Assembly: GCF_019059575.1 (NCBI RefSeq)
Contig: NW_024881692.1
Location: forward strand, 124,001-188,000
Direction: 5' to 3'
Origin: Amphibalanus amphitrite
Taxonomy: Eukaryota; Arthropoda; Thecostraca; Balanomorpha; Balanidae
DNA: 64,000 bases
Shown: in pieces, positions 1 to 12,150 of the stretch
How the letters are laid out: the number at the start of each line of letters is the position of its first letter
Numbering within the stretch: position 1 is the first letter of the stretch
Translations under genes and position numbers: made by a program
Notes under the pieces: generated by a model
What the model saw: only the letters and a program-made list of their open reading frames with translations
Database searches by the model: none
Told to the model about the DNA's origin: nothing

Positions 1-1145
1 CGCTTGTCACTCAGAGCTCCAGCACAGCAACACATCACGGTGACTATAAATAAATTACCGCGAGCTTCAGCTTTGTTGCCGAGCGTGACTGCATGCAATA
101 AACGATTCATGCTTCATGAGCTCAGCAGTGTTACGACACGTTACACACCTACGCGCTGCTCGGGCCCCAGCGTTACGCTATGCTAGCGTCTCTGCTCTCT
201 TACCTTGTTTTCGTCCCTGGTTGTCATGCGTTATCGGTGGTATAACGCCCCGCCACCGACCCGCGTTCCCCGAACTGGGGAAGGGATGGCTTATCAGTAC
301 CGATGTCCGCCAATTATCAGCACGGGTGGACCAGACCCAGATGTGACAGTTAAAGGATTACAGACTGGCGGTGTCCATCCCACGGCCCCACCAGCCAAGT
401 CGGCCGGCGCGGGGGGGGGGGCTAATGCGCCCGGTGAGGTCCGACCCCTGCTCCTCCCTACCGCGACCGATAGCGGAGCGGCGCCGGCCGGACCGTTATG
501 AACTAGATCGTCCCGAGCCCTGAGAAAGTGACGCTGCACCGTATGGAAAGTGGAACCTGTCATTGTCCGGTGCTGCTTCTGTGCTTGCTTTTATAAAATT
601 CCTTCGGGGGAATTATTATACTGGAAACCAATGGGGCATTTCATTCACTAAACTTGCCTTTTTTGAGTAAGAGAAGCTTCAGAATGACTAACTTGCAGCC
701 TAAGTCAATTTTGTATTGAATATGTCTTTACTTTGATTATAACTGTGGTGTAACTTGTGCGTAAGTTGTGCATGACTGAAAATCTTGGGCAAAACTATTG
801 CTATTTTCCGGCCGGCAGCGACAGGCCCAGCAAATGCAGACGGGACCCAGAAGTGTGGAGAGCAGCCTGGACGTCGGTCCCATCGTTCCGAGTCGGAATT
901 CCAGACGTTGACAGAGCCAGAAATCAGCAGAGAAACATACTGGGAAATCGTCATACAGGTGTCAAGCGACCAAATAATCGACAGAGTAATAATCAACCAA
1001 GCTGCATCAACGACTACATTCAATGCCTACCTGCACCTGTGATTGGGCGATGGAATACTGCGTGGCGTGCTAATGCTAATAGACAAACAATGACCATTGG
1101 CCAATTAGTTTTGTTTAGCGACATACTATGCGCGTTTTACTGCAT
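1..1145. other. Intergenic, no gene recognised
   Basis: Only short, unrelated reading frames are present. The stretch is moderately GC-rich up to about 500 and contains an 11-12 bp G run near 409-420. A plus-strand frame at 785-1042 is open but has no recognisable domain or convincing splice sites. I see no RNA gene. Confidence 0.5.
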
Positions 1146-1149
1146 TTAA

Positions 1150-1646
1150 AGGGACTATCCCACCTTCTAAAATGTTGTTAAAACCAGTTAAATTGTGCCC
1201 GACTTTATAGATTGGATGACCAGGAACACGGTTCTGGCATTCATTTTTCATTAAACATCTTAGGCTTCCCATATTCCAAACACAAACTTTCAAATATGTG
1301 ACGTCACAGCCCAAAATTACCTCCTTCCCCAGGCCACATTACTGTCATAAAGCTGATTCTTTTTACTCTGTAGGCACAACAACAAAGTTCAGACCAAATT
1401 TTAGGCGATTTTTCAACGAACAAACCCATTTAAATCAGAATGACTAAACGAGGTGACGTCACACTAACGGTCGCTCCATGTTGAAGATAGGGCCTTGTAC
1501 AAGACCCATTTTCAAATGAAGGGAACGAATTTCTTCAACACCAAGAGGCCGCGGGGGTTGCAACCTAGATAGATAGTGGTTTCTGAACCTCGCCGCAAAC
1601 TTGGCTATTTCAACTCAAACCCCATGTTAAAGGTGGGATAGTCCCT
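1150..1646. mobile_element. Short inverted-repeat element flanked by TTAA
   Basis: The ends carry a perfect 17-bp inverted repeat, AGGGACTATCCCACCTT at 1150-1166 and its complement at 1630-1646. TTAA flanks it at 1146-1149 and 1647-1650. The 497-bp interior has no coding capacity, so this is a non-autonomous element (MITE). TTAA duplication suggests mobilisation by a piggyBac-type transposase. The flanks are also compatible with a TA duplication and a longer inverted repeat, so the superfamily is not certain. Confidence 0.7.
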
Positions 1647-1779
1647 TTAACTTTTTTCTTGTATATCAATGCGAGAAAAGACTTCATGACATTTTAACTG
1701 AAATGCAGCACTTAAATAAATCAAGAAAGATATATACCATAGTGTAATAAATACCATGGTTATTTATTGCACTCCTATA

Positions 1780-2701
1780 GGGTGAATAGGTCAAAAACGC
1801 CCCCCTTAAGCGCGAAACCTTCTGATACTCAACCCAACACAGATTACTTAAACCTTTGGGCACCATCATGTAGCTCAATCTTTTTACTACGCTTTGAGAC
1901 CAAGCAAAGACACCTGCGTGTGGTATTTAACCCCCAAAAAGGTTTTCGCATACCCTTACAAAAGGGCGTTTTGCCCCATACCCTGGGTAATACGCCCACA
2001 CCCATGTGCAAAGCGCCCCCACCCCATCCATCAACAGAAAATGATGAACATGGCAGAACTTGATGTCATTCTGACGTCATTTGTGGTCAACCTATCATAG
2101 CCTTTGGAATAAAATTTTGTTGCAATGTGTAAAATGGATGCCCGGAGGAGTCCTGAAAGTTTGGTGACGATATCTGCAGTCGTTTAGGATATATCAGCAA
2201 AAAAGGACAGGGAGAGGCCTTTTCGGCCCCGACCTACAGGGCGCTACCCTGCACTCTCACCACCGTGCAAAACGCCCCCCCTTTCAGAAAACTGGGGGCG
2301 TCTTGCCCCATGCATCGAGTAGGCGTCTTGCCCCATCCACTCCATTTCCGGTCAACAAAATATTGACAAAAAAACGCGCCACTAACGCCGCAGCATAATA
2401 CATTCAACAGAATGACAATAAAACGCAGTTTTGAGTGATGTGCACAATAGCAAGTTTTGTGATATAAAGAGGGCATCAAAATATTAGGAATCTTCTGTAA
2501 AAACACCAAAAACCACACCCAAAACCAACATCAGCACCTACCCACGCTGCTCCTCAAGACGCAGAACCGGAAATAGAAACCTACGTAAACAAGCAGCTGA
2601 CTGTTCAGAAAGACAGGATAAAACACCTATCCGTCGAAAAGAAATACGATTTTTTTAGGGGAGGCGTTTAACCCAGGGGTGCGTTTTCCCCACAGTTACC
2701 C
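1780..2701. mobile_element. Probable MITE with imperfect inverted ends and TA flanks
   Basis: The left end begins GGGTGAATAGGTC followed by AAAAACGCCCCCC. The complement of the right end reads GGGTAACTGTGGGG followed by AAAACGCACCCC. Both ends abut TA. The interior repeats a GGGCGTNTTGCCCCAT-like motif near 1968, 2296 and 2319 and carries no real ORF. The inverted repeats are imperfect, so the boundaries are approximate and the superfamily is unassigned. Confidence 0.45.
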
Positions 2702-2703
2702 TA

Positions 2704-3830
2704 CTTTACGATGCCTACCTAAAATGCAGTAATTCTGCCTCACTTGTTCTGCTCTACTGCATCACAAATTAGGCAATGAATACTTCTGCGGCAGAATTCC
2801 CTAATCTCTAGGTATGATTTGGCAATGCTGCTCGCTGCCACCTTGTGTTGTGTAATGAAATAACAATAGTTTTGCGGAACATAGCTAAATAACTATTGCT
2901 AATGGAAAATAACAAACTATTGTTATTTTCCAGCCGTGATAAAATAACGGCTAGAAAATAACAAAAGCTTTGCTCCGATGAGGTGAGGGATGTCCGGCGC
3001 CAAACACGGCCATTGAAAGTCCAGTTTTACGGTTTGATGCTGGCGGTCTGCAGGGGCACGTTTCTAAACATCAGTGAGCCGTTCAGTATGTCGAACCACT
3101 CCCGCTCCGAGAGTGGCCCGCCTGGTATCCGGTGGCAGCGGTCAGGGAATACTGAAATGGACTTGCACGTGTGAGGAAATGTGCCAGCCGATCAAGTGTA
3201 GCAAGGCGGAACGAAAATGCATCAGACGATGCCACCGAGGCAGTCACTGTATCAGTGCCTTGGCGATTTCTGGAAGACCGCGTTCATTACAGGTGACGCC
3301 GCCATAACAATATCAACTTGCATTCACAGGTGAAAGCAAATTTCACAATGTGACCAGAGTTCACAGCTGGTGCCACCGTCTCTCCTAGCCGCTGCACGAG
3401 GAGCCCGTAACGAAGAAGACAAGAAGCTAAGAAGCGCTAGGAAGGTGAAAGGAACGTCGTAACGTTGATGGCTCTATTTGTAACTGAACTCCATACCCGT
3501 CGCATACATCTATTTTCGGTGCTTTAAAACAATTGTTAAGTAGCTTATTTCGAGCCGACTGTTCATCACGATGGCTGTGTCACGATGTTTGATATTGCAT
3601 ATTTGTGGAAAGGAAAATGCTAAATTTCCTCTTACAATAAGAACAGGGACTTAATTGTTCGATTGACACACAGGTGGTGGAACATTGTAACGTGGTTAAA
3701 ACTATTGAGTTAGGTGGCTAAGACTATTAACCCATTGTGAAGAGATGCATAGGAGAATATTCTGCATTCAAAATATCCGTAACCCAACCTATCGTCAAGA
3801 AAACGATATTCACTTTGCGTGACAAAGCGC
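2704..3830. other. Intergenic, contains two adjacent hairpins
   Basis: No gene was recognised. A perfect 12-bp stem with a 4-nt loop lies at 2904-2931, followed at once by a 5-bp GCCGT/ACGGC stem at 2933-2951. The rest shows only short non-conserved reading frames. Confidence 0.45.
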
Positions 3831-4060
3831 TGAGCGCAGCACCCCGTACCTCGCAGTCCCAACTCGGCGACCACGTCGGCGACTCTGCGCCCTCTGATCT
3901 CTGATCTGCCCGGTCACCGTCGCGGCCTCGTGGGGACTGCACACGTGACCACCCACGTGACCGCTCACGTGACCGCCCCTGTGCGCCTGCTGTACCGCCG
4001 GGCGGGGGCCGAGCGAGCCGCGGCGCGGTGCTGCGCGGGGCCGCTCTAGGCACGACAAGT
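3830..4060. promoter_or_regulatory. CpG-rich block with three E-boxes spaced by 6 nt
   Basis: A GC- and CpG-rich block stands out from AT-rich surroundings. It contains CACGTG at 3942-3947, 3954-3959 and 3966-3971, each followed by AC and separated from the next by exactly 6 nt. CACGTG binds bHLH factors (USF, MITF/TFEB, CLOCK:CYCLE and others). The block looks like a CpG-island promoter or enhancer. I could not attach it to a recognised gene on either strand. Confidence 0.4.
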
Positions 4061-4757
4061 TGTAGTAGAGACTGCTGCATTGTAAATGAGCCGAGAAATC
4101 AAACAAGTCGAAGCAATTGTGCCGGTTCTTTGAATGACTTGATTGCGCTGGTGTTTAAAAGAGACGTTAGAGCAATGGAAACACTGTGGACCTGTTTGTC
4201 TCCACAAAAGGAATGGATTAATTTTTGCGCATGATGATGTTTGATCTGTTGTAAATTTGTTATGTTGATATTTTGATATTTTTAGGTCACGAGTCATTTT
4301 TAAACTTTTTTATATGGAGTAACTTTGACTTCTATTTCTGATGACATTGACTTCTACCTTGACTCGAAAAATACTGAATCAAAACAATTTCTAATTGCTT
4401 TCAAAGGACCCTCCGATTTTTCCACATGCCCCTGAAGCTGAGTGAAAGTGACGTGCATGTAAAAGTGTCCCTGTGCCTTGCCTGGCTATGATCTTATTAT
4501 ATAGCCATCTCAATGATCAGCCCAGAAGTCATTGATCGCAACGCTCAGCCTGTTTTGCATATTCAGAAAACGACTTTTTGGTAGATAACCGTTATTTACC
4601 CAAGTAATCAAGCCTGCTCTAATGACTGGTTGGCGGTGAGTGGATCACTTCAGTAATACATTTACTCCAGCTAAGATTCTTCCCAAAGGGCTGTCAGCTA
4701 AGATTCTTCCATTGCTTATGGAAGACAGATTTCGGTCCTCATGCCTACGCAATGTTA
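4061..4757. other. Intergenic, nothing recognised
   Basis: AT-rich sequence with only short reading frames; no conserved domain, RNA gene or repeat was recognised. Confidence 0.5.
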
Positions 4758-5054
4758 AACCTCGCCAGGCGAGGGCATTTTTTTATAACGCGAGGGGGTA
4801 CGACTCTTCTCCCCTGGCGATTGGCTCCTATGGCACTTAGAAACACCAAATTTACACTTAACAGTGTATGTGGGCCCGTAGGAGATCTCGCCCCTGTGCA
4901 AATTTGGTGACTCTAGGTCAATATTTAGGGGAGTTTTGGGGTAAAAAATTAAAATGTGAAAATCTAATTAAAACAAAATTTGGCGGCGCTAGCCGTTTTT
5001 ACGCTATTTGCGAAAACCTTAGGGGGTGCATCAACCCCCCTCGCCGGGCGATGG
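4758..5054. mobile_element. Candidate 297-bp MITE with TTA flanks
   Basis: The left end, AACCTCGCCAGGCGAGGG, matches the complement of the right end, CCATCGCCCGGCGAGGGG, with a few mismatches. Each end is itself palindromic (CGCC.GGCG). TTA lies directly outside both ends (4755-4757 and 5055-5057). A 3-bp TTA duplication is typical of PIF/Harbinger MITEs. There is no coding capacity. The inverted repeat is short and imperfect, so the call is tentative. Confidence 0.4.
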
Positions 5055-5724
5055 TTACGACGTTTCTTTAAAGTATCTTGGTTTCTGTCGTGATGTTTTT
5101 CTTAGCCGTTAGCCGCCGTTCTGGATAATTCACATCGCGCCGCTGTTTAGAACTTGTGTGACGCCCATTAGACAGCCGTGTCCCAACGTTCACCAAATCC
5201 AGTGTCATTGCTTATTTGCCTATTATTGTTGCCCACAAAACACAGTCAACGGAATCGAGGCAGTTTATTGAATGTCAAGCACCATTCAGACATTACACGC
5301 CACGAGTACGAATGATAAACAATGGATGAAAATGGACATTCAGCTAGAAACAACTAGCAGTGAACATGTTTAGGTAAACAATATGAAGACAGCAATCACT
5401 CGACGGCACATCCATGATCTGCATCCAGGAACTACACATCACAACAAATTTACGAGTTATCGCCAAGTCGTAAAAGCACTCTACCTACTCTACATGGACT
5501 ATGATTGTTTATCACTTGAAGAGCAACAGCTCCTGCACATAATCACAGACTGGTGAGTATATCACTAAAAACGCAGTCACAAAACGCAGACGGAGCTCAT
5601 TGCACGTTGTGATTCACTCACGATTACCCGTACAATTACAAAATATCCCCCTACTCTCCACTGTCCTAGCCCCGCAAGCGCCCCCCCCCCCCCCCCTTCG
5701 GCTCCGGCCCCTCCCGTCACGGCC
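5055..5724. other. Intergenic / 3' flank of the minus-strand gene
   Basis: This holds the presumed 3' UTR and downstream region of the 153-aa gene. It includes a run of about 15 C near 5680-5695. No other gene is visible. Confidence 0.4.
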
Positions 5725-6908
5725 TCACTTCCGAAGCCGGCCCAGCACAGCTTCCTCCCGCTGCAGAGCCGTCTGCAAAGACAGAGAACTCTGTTAGCGG
5801 AGGTCGCTTTCGGACGTGCTGATAGGACGGTCGGGAGACACAGCTGTGTACTGTATTTTGCATGTAAACAATGGCATACGATTAGAAATTAAGCATGCCC
5901 TGGAAATATAAATTTGCTTTGTGCCCCTTCGGTGCGTTCTCTTTTTCGCACATTAGACATTTCGACAAAGCGCTTTGTGTGCTCACATAAAAAGGTGTAC
6001 TTTGGTAAAAGTAAATCCGAATAGTGGCATTCTCATATACATAATTATTTCCAAACACATCATCTCCATAAACAACAGCCGAGCACGTACCTTATATTTT
6101 CTCAAGCACCACTGCTGTGTAGCGTGAATGAGCGCTCGGTTCCTCAGCGGCAGCATCTCCTTCGGCTCGAGGCCCTCTTGTCCATCCTCATGGCTGGCCT
6201 CCAGACGGGCGGCCATGCTGCCCAGCAGCTCTCGAACCTGGAGGTACCCCAGCTTGGGGAGTCGTGGCCGGCGCATGACCACACCGGTCGCCGGCCTGGG
6301 CTCCGACACTGCCGACTTCGCCGCCGGAACGCCAGCGCCTGAGTTGCAGCGCCTCTTGGGCTGGCTGGCGTCGCTCTCGGGCTCAGGCACCCAGCATCGT
6401 TTCCGCGATATGGGGACCTCGAAGACCAGCGGAGCCCCGATGCTCTGTGGGAGAGCAATGATGCTGGTTAGAGGAAATGTGTTGTGAAGTCACACGTGTC
6501 CGCTTCAGGTTTGGGGCTCCGTAATGGTACCTAATTAAAATAGAGTGAAACGCATTTCGTTCTGAGAGAGTTTCATCAGCGAAAGAAATGTGTGCAACGG
6601 CCCCATAGTTATAATCAAATAATTACGTGGACCTGCTTTTCTATCGCCCTGAGTCCTGACATATTGCGAATAACTTATAGTCTAAAAAATGTCTAAAAAA
6701 CGTCCAATATTGTGATGAAGGCAGCGTATTACAATGCACAATTTGACATGGCTCGATGAGGATCATTTATACACGGAACAAATGCGAAATAAAAGAGATT
6801 TATTCATCATAAAAACAGCTTGAAATCGTCAATCGATCATATATTTACCTCAAAATACGCCAACACTTCCTCCAGCGACAGCTCAGGCAGAACGGCGCAG
6901 CACTCCAT
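5725..6908 (-). CDS. Small basic protein of unknown function, three exons
   Basis: I join three exons: 6849-6908 (ATG at 6906-6908), 6091-6444 and 5725-5772 (TGA at 5725-5727). All junctions are phase 0 with canonical sites: donors GTAAAT and GTACGT, acceptors CTCTCCCACAG and TCTGTCTTTGCAG. The product is 153 aa. It opens with a short hydrophobic/acidic stretch (MECCAVLPELSLEEVLAYFE). Basic clusters RKR near residue 33 and PKRR near 48 could be nuclear localisation signals. The middle is low-complexity and the second half is helical and charged, ending in a basic tail. I see no signal peptide or membrane segment and recognise no family. The open frames across three exons with matching phases support a real gene; its function is unknown. 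Confidence 0.6.
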
Positions 6909-6959
6909 CTTCACCTCACAGAAAAGCCTCACAATCACAGACACACTCACAACCGGACA

Positions 6960-7300
6960 GCTCACACTTCTTCGAGGCCTCACAAGCGAATGACACACCG
7001 ATTTACACCCTCGGCTATATCAACGATCCTTTTCGGACCATACAGAACCACTAAGACGTCACATTTTCGGGGATACAGGCTCCTCCCCTTTCCGCTGGCG
7101 TCCCCTTGCTCCGCTCTCACCCTTCTCCTGATAAGAACAAGATAAGAACGGTGCCCGAAATCCACATCTGGTGGGAAGTTGGTCACTAACGACCGAGGAG
7201 CACCGCTGGCCCCCTCAGACCCGGCGGGAGGCCGGGCAGGGTCAATGGGGGGGGGGATTAGCGGCCGGCCGGCTACCCCGTGGTGTGCCCTCACCGCTAA
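6960..7300 (-). promoter_or_regulatory. Probable promoter region of the 153-aa gene
   Basis: The sequence upstream of the ATG at 6908 becomes CpG-rich. It contains two GATA-factor motifs close together (TGATAAG near 7129 and AGATAAG near 7140 on the plus strand). A weak TATA-like GATATAG on the minus strand lies near 7015-7025. The start site cannot be fixed from sequence alone. Confidence 0.35.
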
Positions 7301-7692
7301 TTGAGGGTGAGTTTAAATGTCACCGCTCAAGGAAATTAGAAGGGACGCTGATCACTCAGGCTTATGTCAAAGAGTGTGATCCGGTCGCGCCAATAATGTC
7401 TGGCGGTTACAAAGTTCGGTGCCCAGGTCATCATAGAATAGTACGGTCCGAATTCAAATGGCGTCAATATGAAATATTAGTCCATATTCTCCATACATAT
7501 GTCCAACGATCGGCATTTGCAGGATGCACACCCTGATTATTTGCTATTATTCAGAGTGGCTGTGGTGGCGCCCTTGCCATGTCGGACAAAGGTGAACTTA
7601 TCACATTATGCAGAAATGACCGAACTTGCTATTTGAATTCCCCTGATAATAGAGTTCAGTTAACAGCAAAGTAGATGCTTGTCCAATGCAGC

Positions 7693-8245
7693 TAGAGCAC
7701 TTCATGGGCCGGATAAATCCGTTATCCACGGATAAATCCGCGGACCGGATAGGATTGGATTCTAAATTTGTTAAAAAAAACGGATATGGGCGGGCCGGAT
7801 TTGGGAATTGAAATTTGAACCCGGATCAAAACGGATCAAAATTTTAACATTCAACAATGAAGTTAAAAATTAACCTATTGTGTTAAGCGGCAGCAGAGGT
7901 TTGATTAAAGTAATAGGCATCATTTTATGACACTCACTTGTCACAAGACTTGTCTTCAAGTGGATGATGTATGCAATGTATGCATGGTTTTTGGAACCAT
8001 GATGGTCTATGAGATGTATGGCTGTCTGGTCCCTTAGATTGAATTTGTTAGTCCAGTTTTGGGTGAAACCAGTAATTGGTGAAACGGATTATTACGGATA
8101 TTTTTTGGAAGTTTGGCTGCAATACGGGCCATGGGTGGGCCGGATTCTGATATTCAAAGAAAGGCGGATAATGGGCGGATCTGGATATGACTTGCCGGAT
8201 ATGGGCCGGGCCGGATCCTAAAAAGCCTATCCGTGAAGTGCTCTA
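7693..8245. mobile_element. hAT-type MITE with perfect 8-bp target duplication
   Basis: The inverted ends are TAGAGCACTTCA (7693-7704) and its complement (8234-8245). They are flanked by an exact 8-bp duplication, AATGCAGC, at 7685-7692 and 8246-8253. An 8-bp duplication and ends of this kind are hallmarks of the hAT superfamily. The 553-bp interior encodes nothing recognisable but carries many CCGGAT / GCGGAT / ATCCG motifs clustered near both ends. Such subterminal motifs are often transposase-binding sites in hAT elements. Confidence 0.85.
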
Positions 8246-8253
8246 AATGCAGC

Positions 8254-11200
8254 TAGTTAACTTCATTTAGTTGGATGATAATCTTCTGAAAATTGGCACT
8301 ATAATTCACCAGACGTTGAGCGTGTTGGTAGCGATAACATTAGATAATAGCACCGTAAATATGTAACAAGCTTAGACACAATTTAAACAATTGACCTCTG
8401 AAAGCAGCCGATTTTACAATCATCTTTGTAATAAGTAACCCAACCAGGCAAGTCAATGATGATCTGTTACCTCCAATGCATGCCAATTCGCTTTCACTGT
8501 AGTCAGAATCATTTGCTGATTCGACCTTATCGTGACGGTGTCGCAATGCGGATCGGACGGCCGGTCGGTGTATTTTTGGCCAGACAAATGACTCCCCTAG
8601 GTGACAGTGAACGACCCCCGTGAGACGGCACGTGGGAGACCTCTGTCCGCCGACCGGTCAGAGCCGGGCACCTCTGGCTGACTCCTCCCGGGAGCCGTAA
8701 TTCCATTAGACGCGCCGACCGTGTCCAGTAAAGCCCATTTGTCCGAACACCCAGCGCGCGTGCGTTCGAAGAATGTCCTGCAGTTAAATTCAAGTGCTTT
8801 AAGTCGATCAGAGCACCCAGGGAAAGTATTTTGTGTTGCGAGCAGTGGAGAGTTTCTGAGATTTTCTACCGGGGTCATCTATTCGGCACGTGTGGAAAGA
8901 AAGGGGTGTTTAACCTCTCCCTTCCAGCAGCGAGTAGAAATAAAGGAACGCCAGTGCAGCGGGGCGCGGGTTAGGCATTGAGGAATTCGTTTTCGTGGGC
9001 TTGAATTCATTCGAACCCTTGTCGCATGTGGCGAAGATGTCATTGGCGGTATACATCTATACTATGCATATCCGACGGGACGCCTTGATAGTTGACCTAA
9101 CCCGACCTAGCCTGCCCCAAATGTACAAATATGTCACTAGTGAACAAAACGAATGCCAAATTCAGAATCATCATCACCCAAAATGTCAGAACCCGAAATC
9201 AGAACCCCAAATGTTCCAGCAAACCATTACTTCATGAAGATCTGGCTGGTAACGATTTTCCCCCATATGTGCGTCAATGATCTGACCTGAAGGGCAATAG
9301 CTGACCTACAACCTCAGAATTGTTGACCTGCTATTGACTTCGTCTCGTCAGGAGCAATGTTTTTTAGCGAAACTCTAACCCAATCAAAGGCCGAATGGCT
9401 GAAAGATCCGATTGAGTCCCGCCTTCATACTTACGCGGCTGTGAAAACATCAATACGGGAGCTGGTCAACAGTTTTGAAGACTTCTTTTTGGATGATGTT
9501 TATAGAATCACGCAGTTTATTTGGGCACAAATGATGATCTGTGAATCGACAACACCCATTCTATGTATCTATTTAAACCTTTACACCATTCACGACGTTA
9601 TCATTTCGGGAGCATGTTGTATTGATATACCTAATGATGAGACAATCGGATATTGCATGACGGTGTCTGTACAGCGGAGCGACGCTGGGCTACTCCCACG
9701 CACCGGCATTCTTCCATTGCACGGCACACCAGTTCTTTCTGAATATATGGCCGTTGTGCGTCATCGGCGGGCGCTCGCGTGCCTTACAGGATGTTCAGAT
9801 TAGATATTTCTGTATCAGATCTCGGCGGAATGAGTCACATCTCGACGTTACGTAGTCGTGAATAGCGTCAAGACATCGATCTGGAAAGCACCGGATCATG
9901 TTCTGCCCGTCCGTTGATGGAGGTCAGTGCACGCCCTGCGGTCGCCAGGCGGTGCGTCTAGGTATAGGTCGCGCTTTTAATCCTCCCCTCCCCCACCCTG
10001 CCCTACCCACACGGGTAGCTTGATTAGGTACAACCTCCGGTCGTCTTGTTGGGCCACGTTTTTAATCCGACCCTCCCCATCACTACCCTACCCCTCCCGG
10101 CCGACCCAATGAGCTCCGGAAAGGTCTTAGCGACGGTCTTGTGACTGCAGACGGAGATTCCCGTATGACCAGAGTCGAGCCGGAGCGGGCGAACAAGCAA
10201 CATGTGTCGTGAAGAATAACCTGACAAATAACAAAACACGTGACTGATAATTAAAGTATGAATAATGTAATTGACCCAGACGACTGACCATTCACACCGA
10301 TTGGAAGCATGCCGGATACGTGCAGAACAATGCGAAGCTGTTTGTAGGTATGTTATGTACCCCGACGCCAAGATAAGGTCAAGAAAGTCCCCCTGAGTCC
10401 CGTAATACACATCTCTCCGTGTGACATCTAGTAGTTATCACAATCTTGTGAGGAGCTCCTCATTAGTTTGCTTTAGGTCAATAAAGTGCAAAAGTTAACT
10501 AGAATAAGCACGGCGGATATGAGTATCGGCACCTAGACTGATTCGCATCATAAGGTGCAAGAATAGGTGCACAGTTATGAGAGATGTAATGAGTTATTTT
10601 GGGCCAGCGTCGTAAGAATACCCGGTGGAATTCTTACATTGTTTCTCTGTCTCGGTAATATAAGGGTAAAATTGCTATTAATAGAACAGGGTTCCTTTAT
10701 TGCTTCATGTGAATGTAATAGTAGCTTGTAATAACATCCAATGCAGCGGTGTATCTAGCTTAGAAAGTCGGTTGTCATATAAGGCTGCATTTGGCAAGCA
10801 GCTCAACGGGCAACGGCCTCGAAAGGGCCGTTGCTCGGCAACTCTTGACAGCTCATCACTAGGTAACCGATTGTAGCATGGTGACTGGCCTCAATAGAAG
10901 CCGGCAGCCCAAATGGGAGCTGTTCCCATTTACTTATGTCATTATTGCATCAGACTCGTCGATTCTCGGCAACGCAGGTAGCTAGCGTGGCCGCCGTCTT
11001 TGTCAAAGGCTGGTCGCCGATTGGTTGTTATTCGTACACACCAATGCTGGTTTTTATACTGTTGGCTGTCAGCTCATGCCTCATCAGTGTGAATCATTTA
11101 CCACGCACGTGATTCGCTTATTTGCATTTATGAGGGGTTTGCATCCAGGGCTAGTCAAGAGTTGATGGAAATTTAGAAACAATGCATTTTTATCCAAAAG

Positions 11201-11940
11201 TTAAAATTCGGCCTTGTGAAAATTTGACGACAGCAGCTTCACAACCCCAATCGCGTAGCTTTGAAGACCGAACAAGTTGACGGCAACACTGAGCAGCATC
11301 TATCTCACCATTTGACCGAATTTGTCGCTATGAAGCTCTCGAAGACCAGCATCGTTGATCCCCCAAAATATGGTAAGAGCAGTACCTATTCAACCATATA
11401 TTCAACTATACACCTGAGTAACATTCCACGATTGTTCTGATGCTACCAAACAGAAGCAGCCTGTTGCTGAAAGGTGTCGAAAAAGTTATTTGCTTATCTC
11501 AGGATTTATGTCGGATCCAAGTTGTCAGCTTCAAACGCACGGTGAATGAATGTCTTCTTTTTAAGTATGTGGATCGCAAAACGTATCATTGCTGAGCAAA
11601 CACAAAGCAAGGCAGTAAACAGAGTCTGAAATGCGTAACCTCTTGTTGAAATAGTTTGCCTTTGTCCTAAGGACTTCAAATCAAATCTATAGGCCATTCC
11701 TGAAACCGCAGATGCAACATTATCTAGGTAGGTACATAGAAAGCTCCCTATACCTATAGAAGACATAAGTAGATTATCAACTAATCAAAATGTACCTACT
11801 TATGTTGCTTGTTTTCGAGCTTCATGCTTCCCATACTATTAAACAGAATACCAACGTCGTACCCGGTACCTACTACCGGCTCACGTTCATCTGTTTGATG
11901 TCCAAAAGTTGAACTGCCGTGGTCTGGATTCACCTGGTCC
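8254..11940. other. Long intergenic stretch, no convincing gene
   Basis: Reading frames of up to 148 codons occur (for example 9357-9803, plus) but have no recognisable domain and no supporting splice or promoter signals. A perfect 9-bp stem with a 7-nt loop (GCAACGGCC / GGCCGTTGC) lies at 10810-10834. No RNA gene was recognised. Confidence 0.45.
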
Positions 11941-11983
11941 AAAATACGGACTTCGTGATATAATTAACACCTTGATCCAGCCA

Positions 11984-12150
11984 ACCAATCGTCGCTGAGC
12001 ACAAGCTCGACGGACCAATCGTCTGCAGCGGCACAGCCTTCTGACCAATGAGCGACGCCGAGACAGACGTTGGACGGGCTTCGTCGGCGCCGGAGCTGGC
12101 GAAGCTCTCGGTCAGGTATAAATACGGGCATCGCACGGAGCATCAGGTAG
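11984..12150 (+). promoter_or_regulatory. Promoter: three CCAAT boxes plus TATA box
   Basis: CCAAT pentamers lie at 11985-11989, 12015-12019 and 12045-12049, all in the same orientation and exactly 30 bp apart. The first two sit in ACCAATCG and the third in ACCAATGA. A TATAAATA box follows at 12117-12124, placing the start site near 12145-12150. Evenly spaced CCAAT boxes at about three helical turns are typical NF-Y-driven promoters, often of cell-cycle or stress genes. The next ORF downstream starts at 12390. Confidence 0.7.

Noticed and set aside
9357-9803. 148-codon plus-strand open frame
   Set aside because: No domain, no promoter or polyadenylation signal, no splice partner; cannot be separated from a chance frame.
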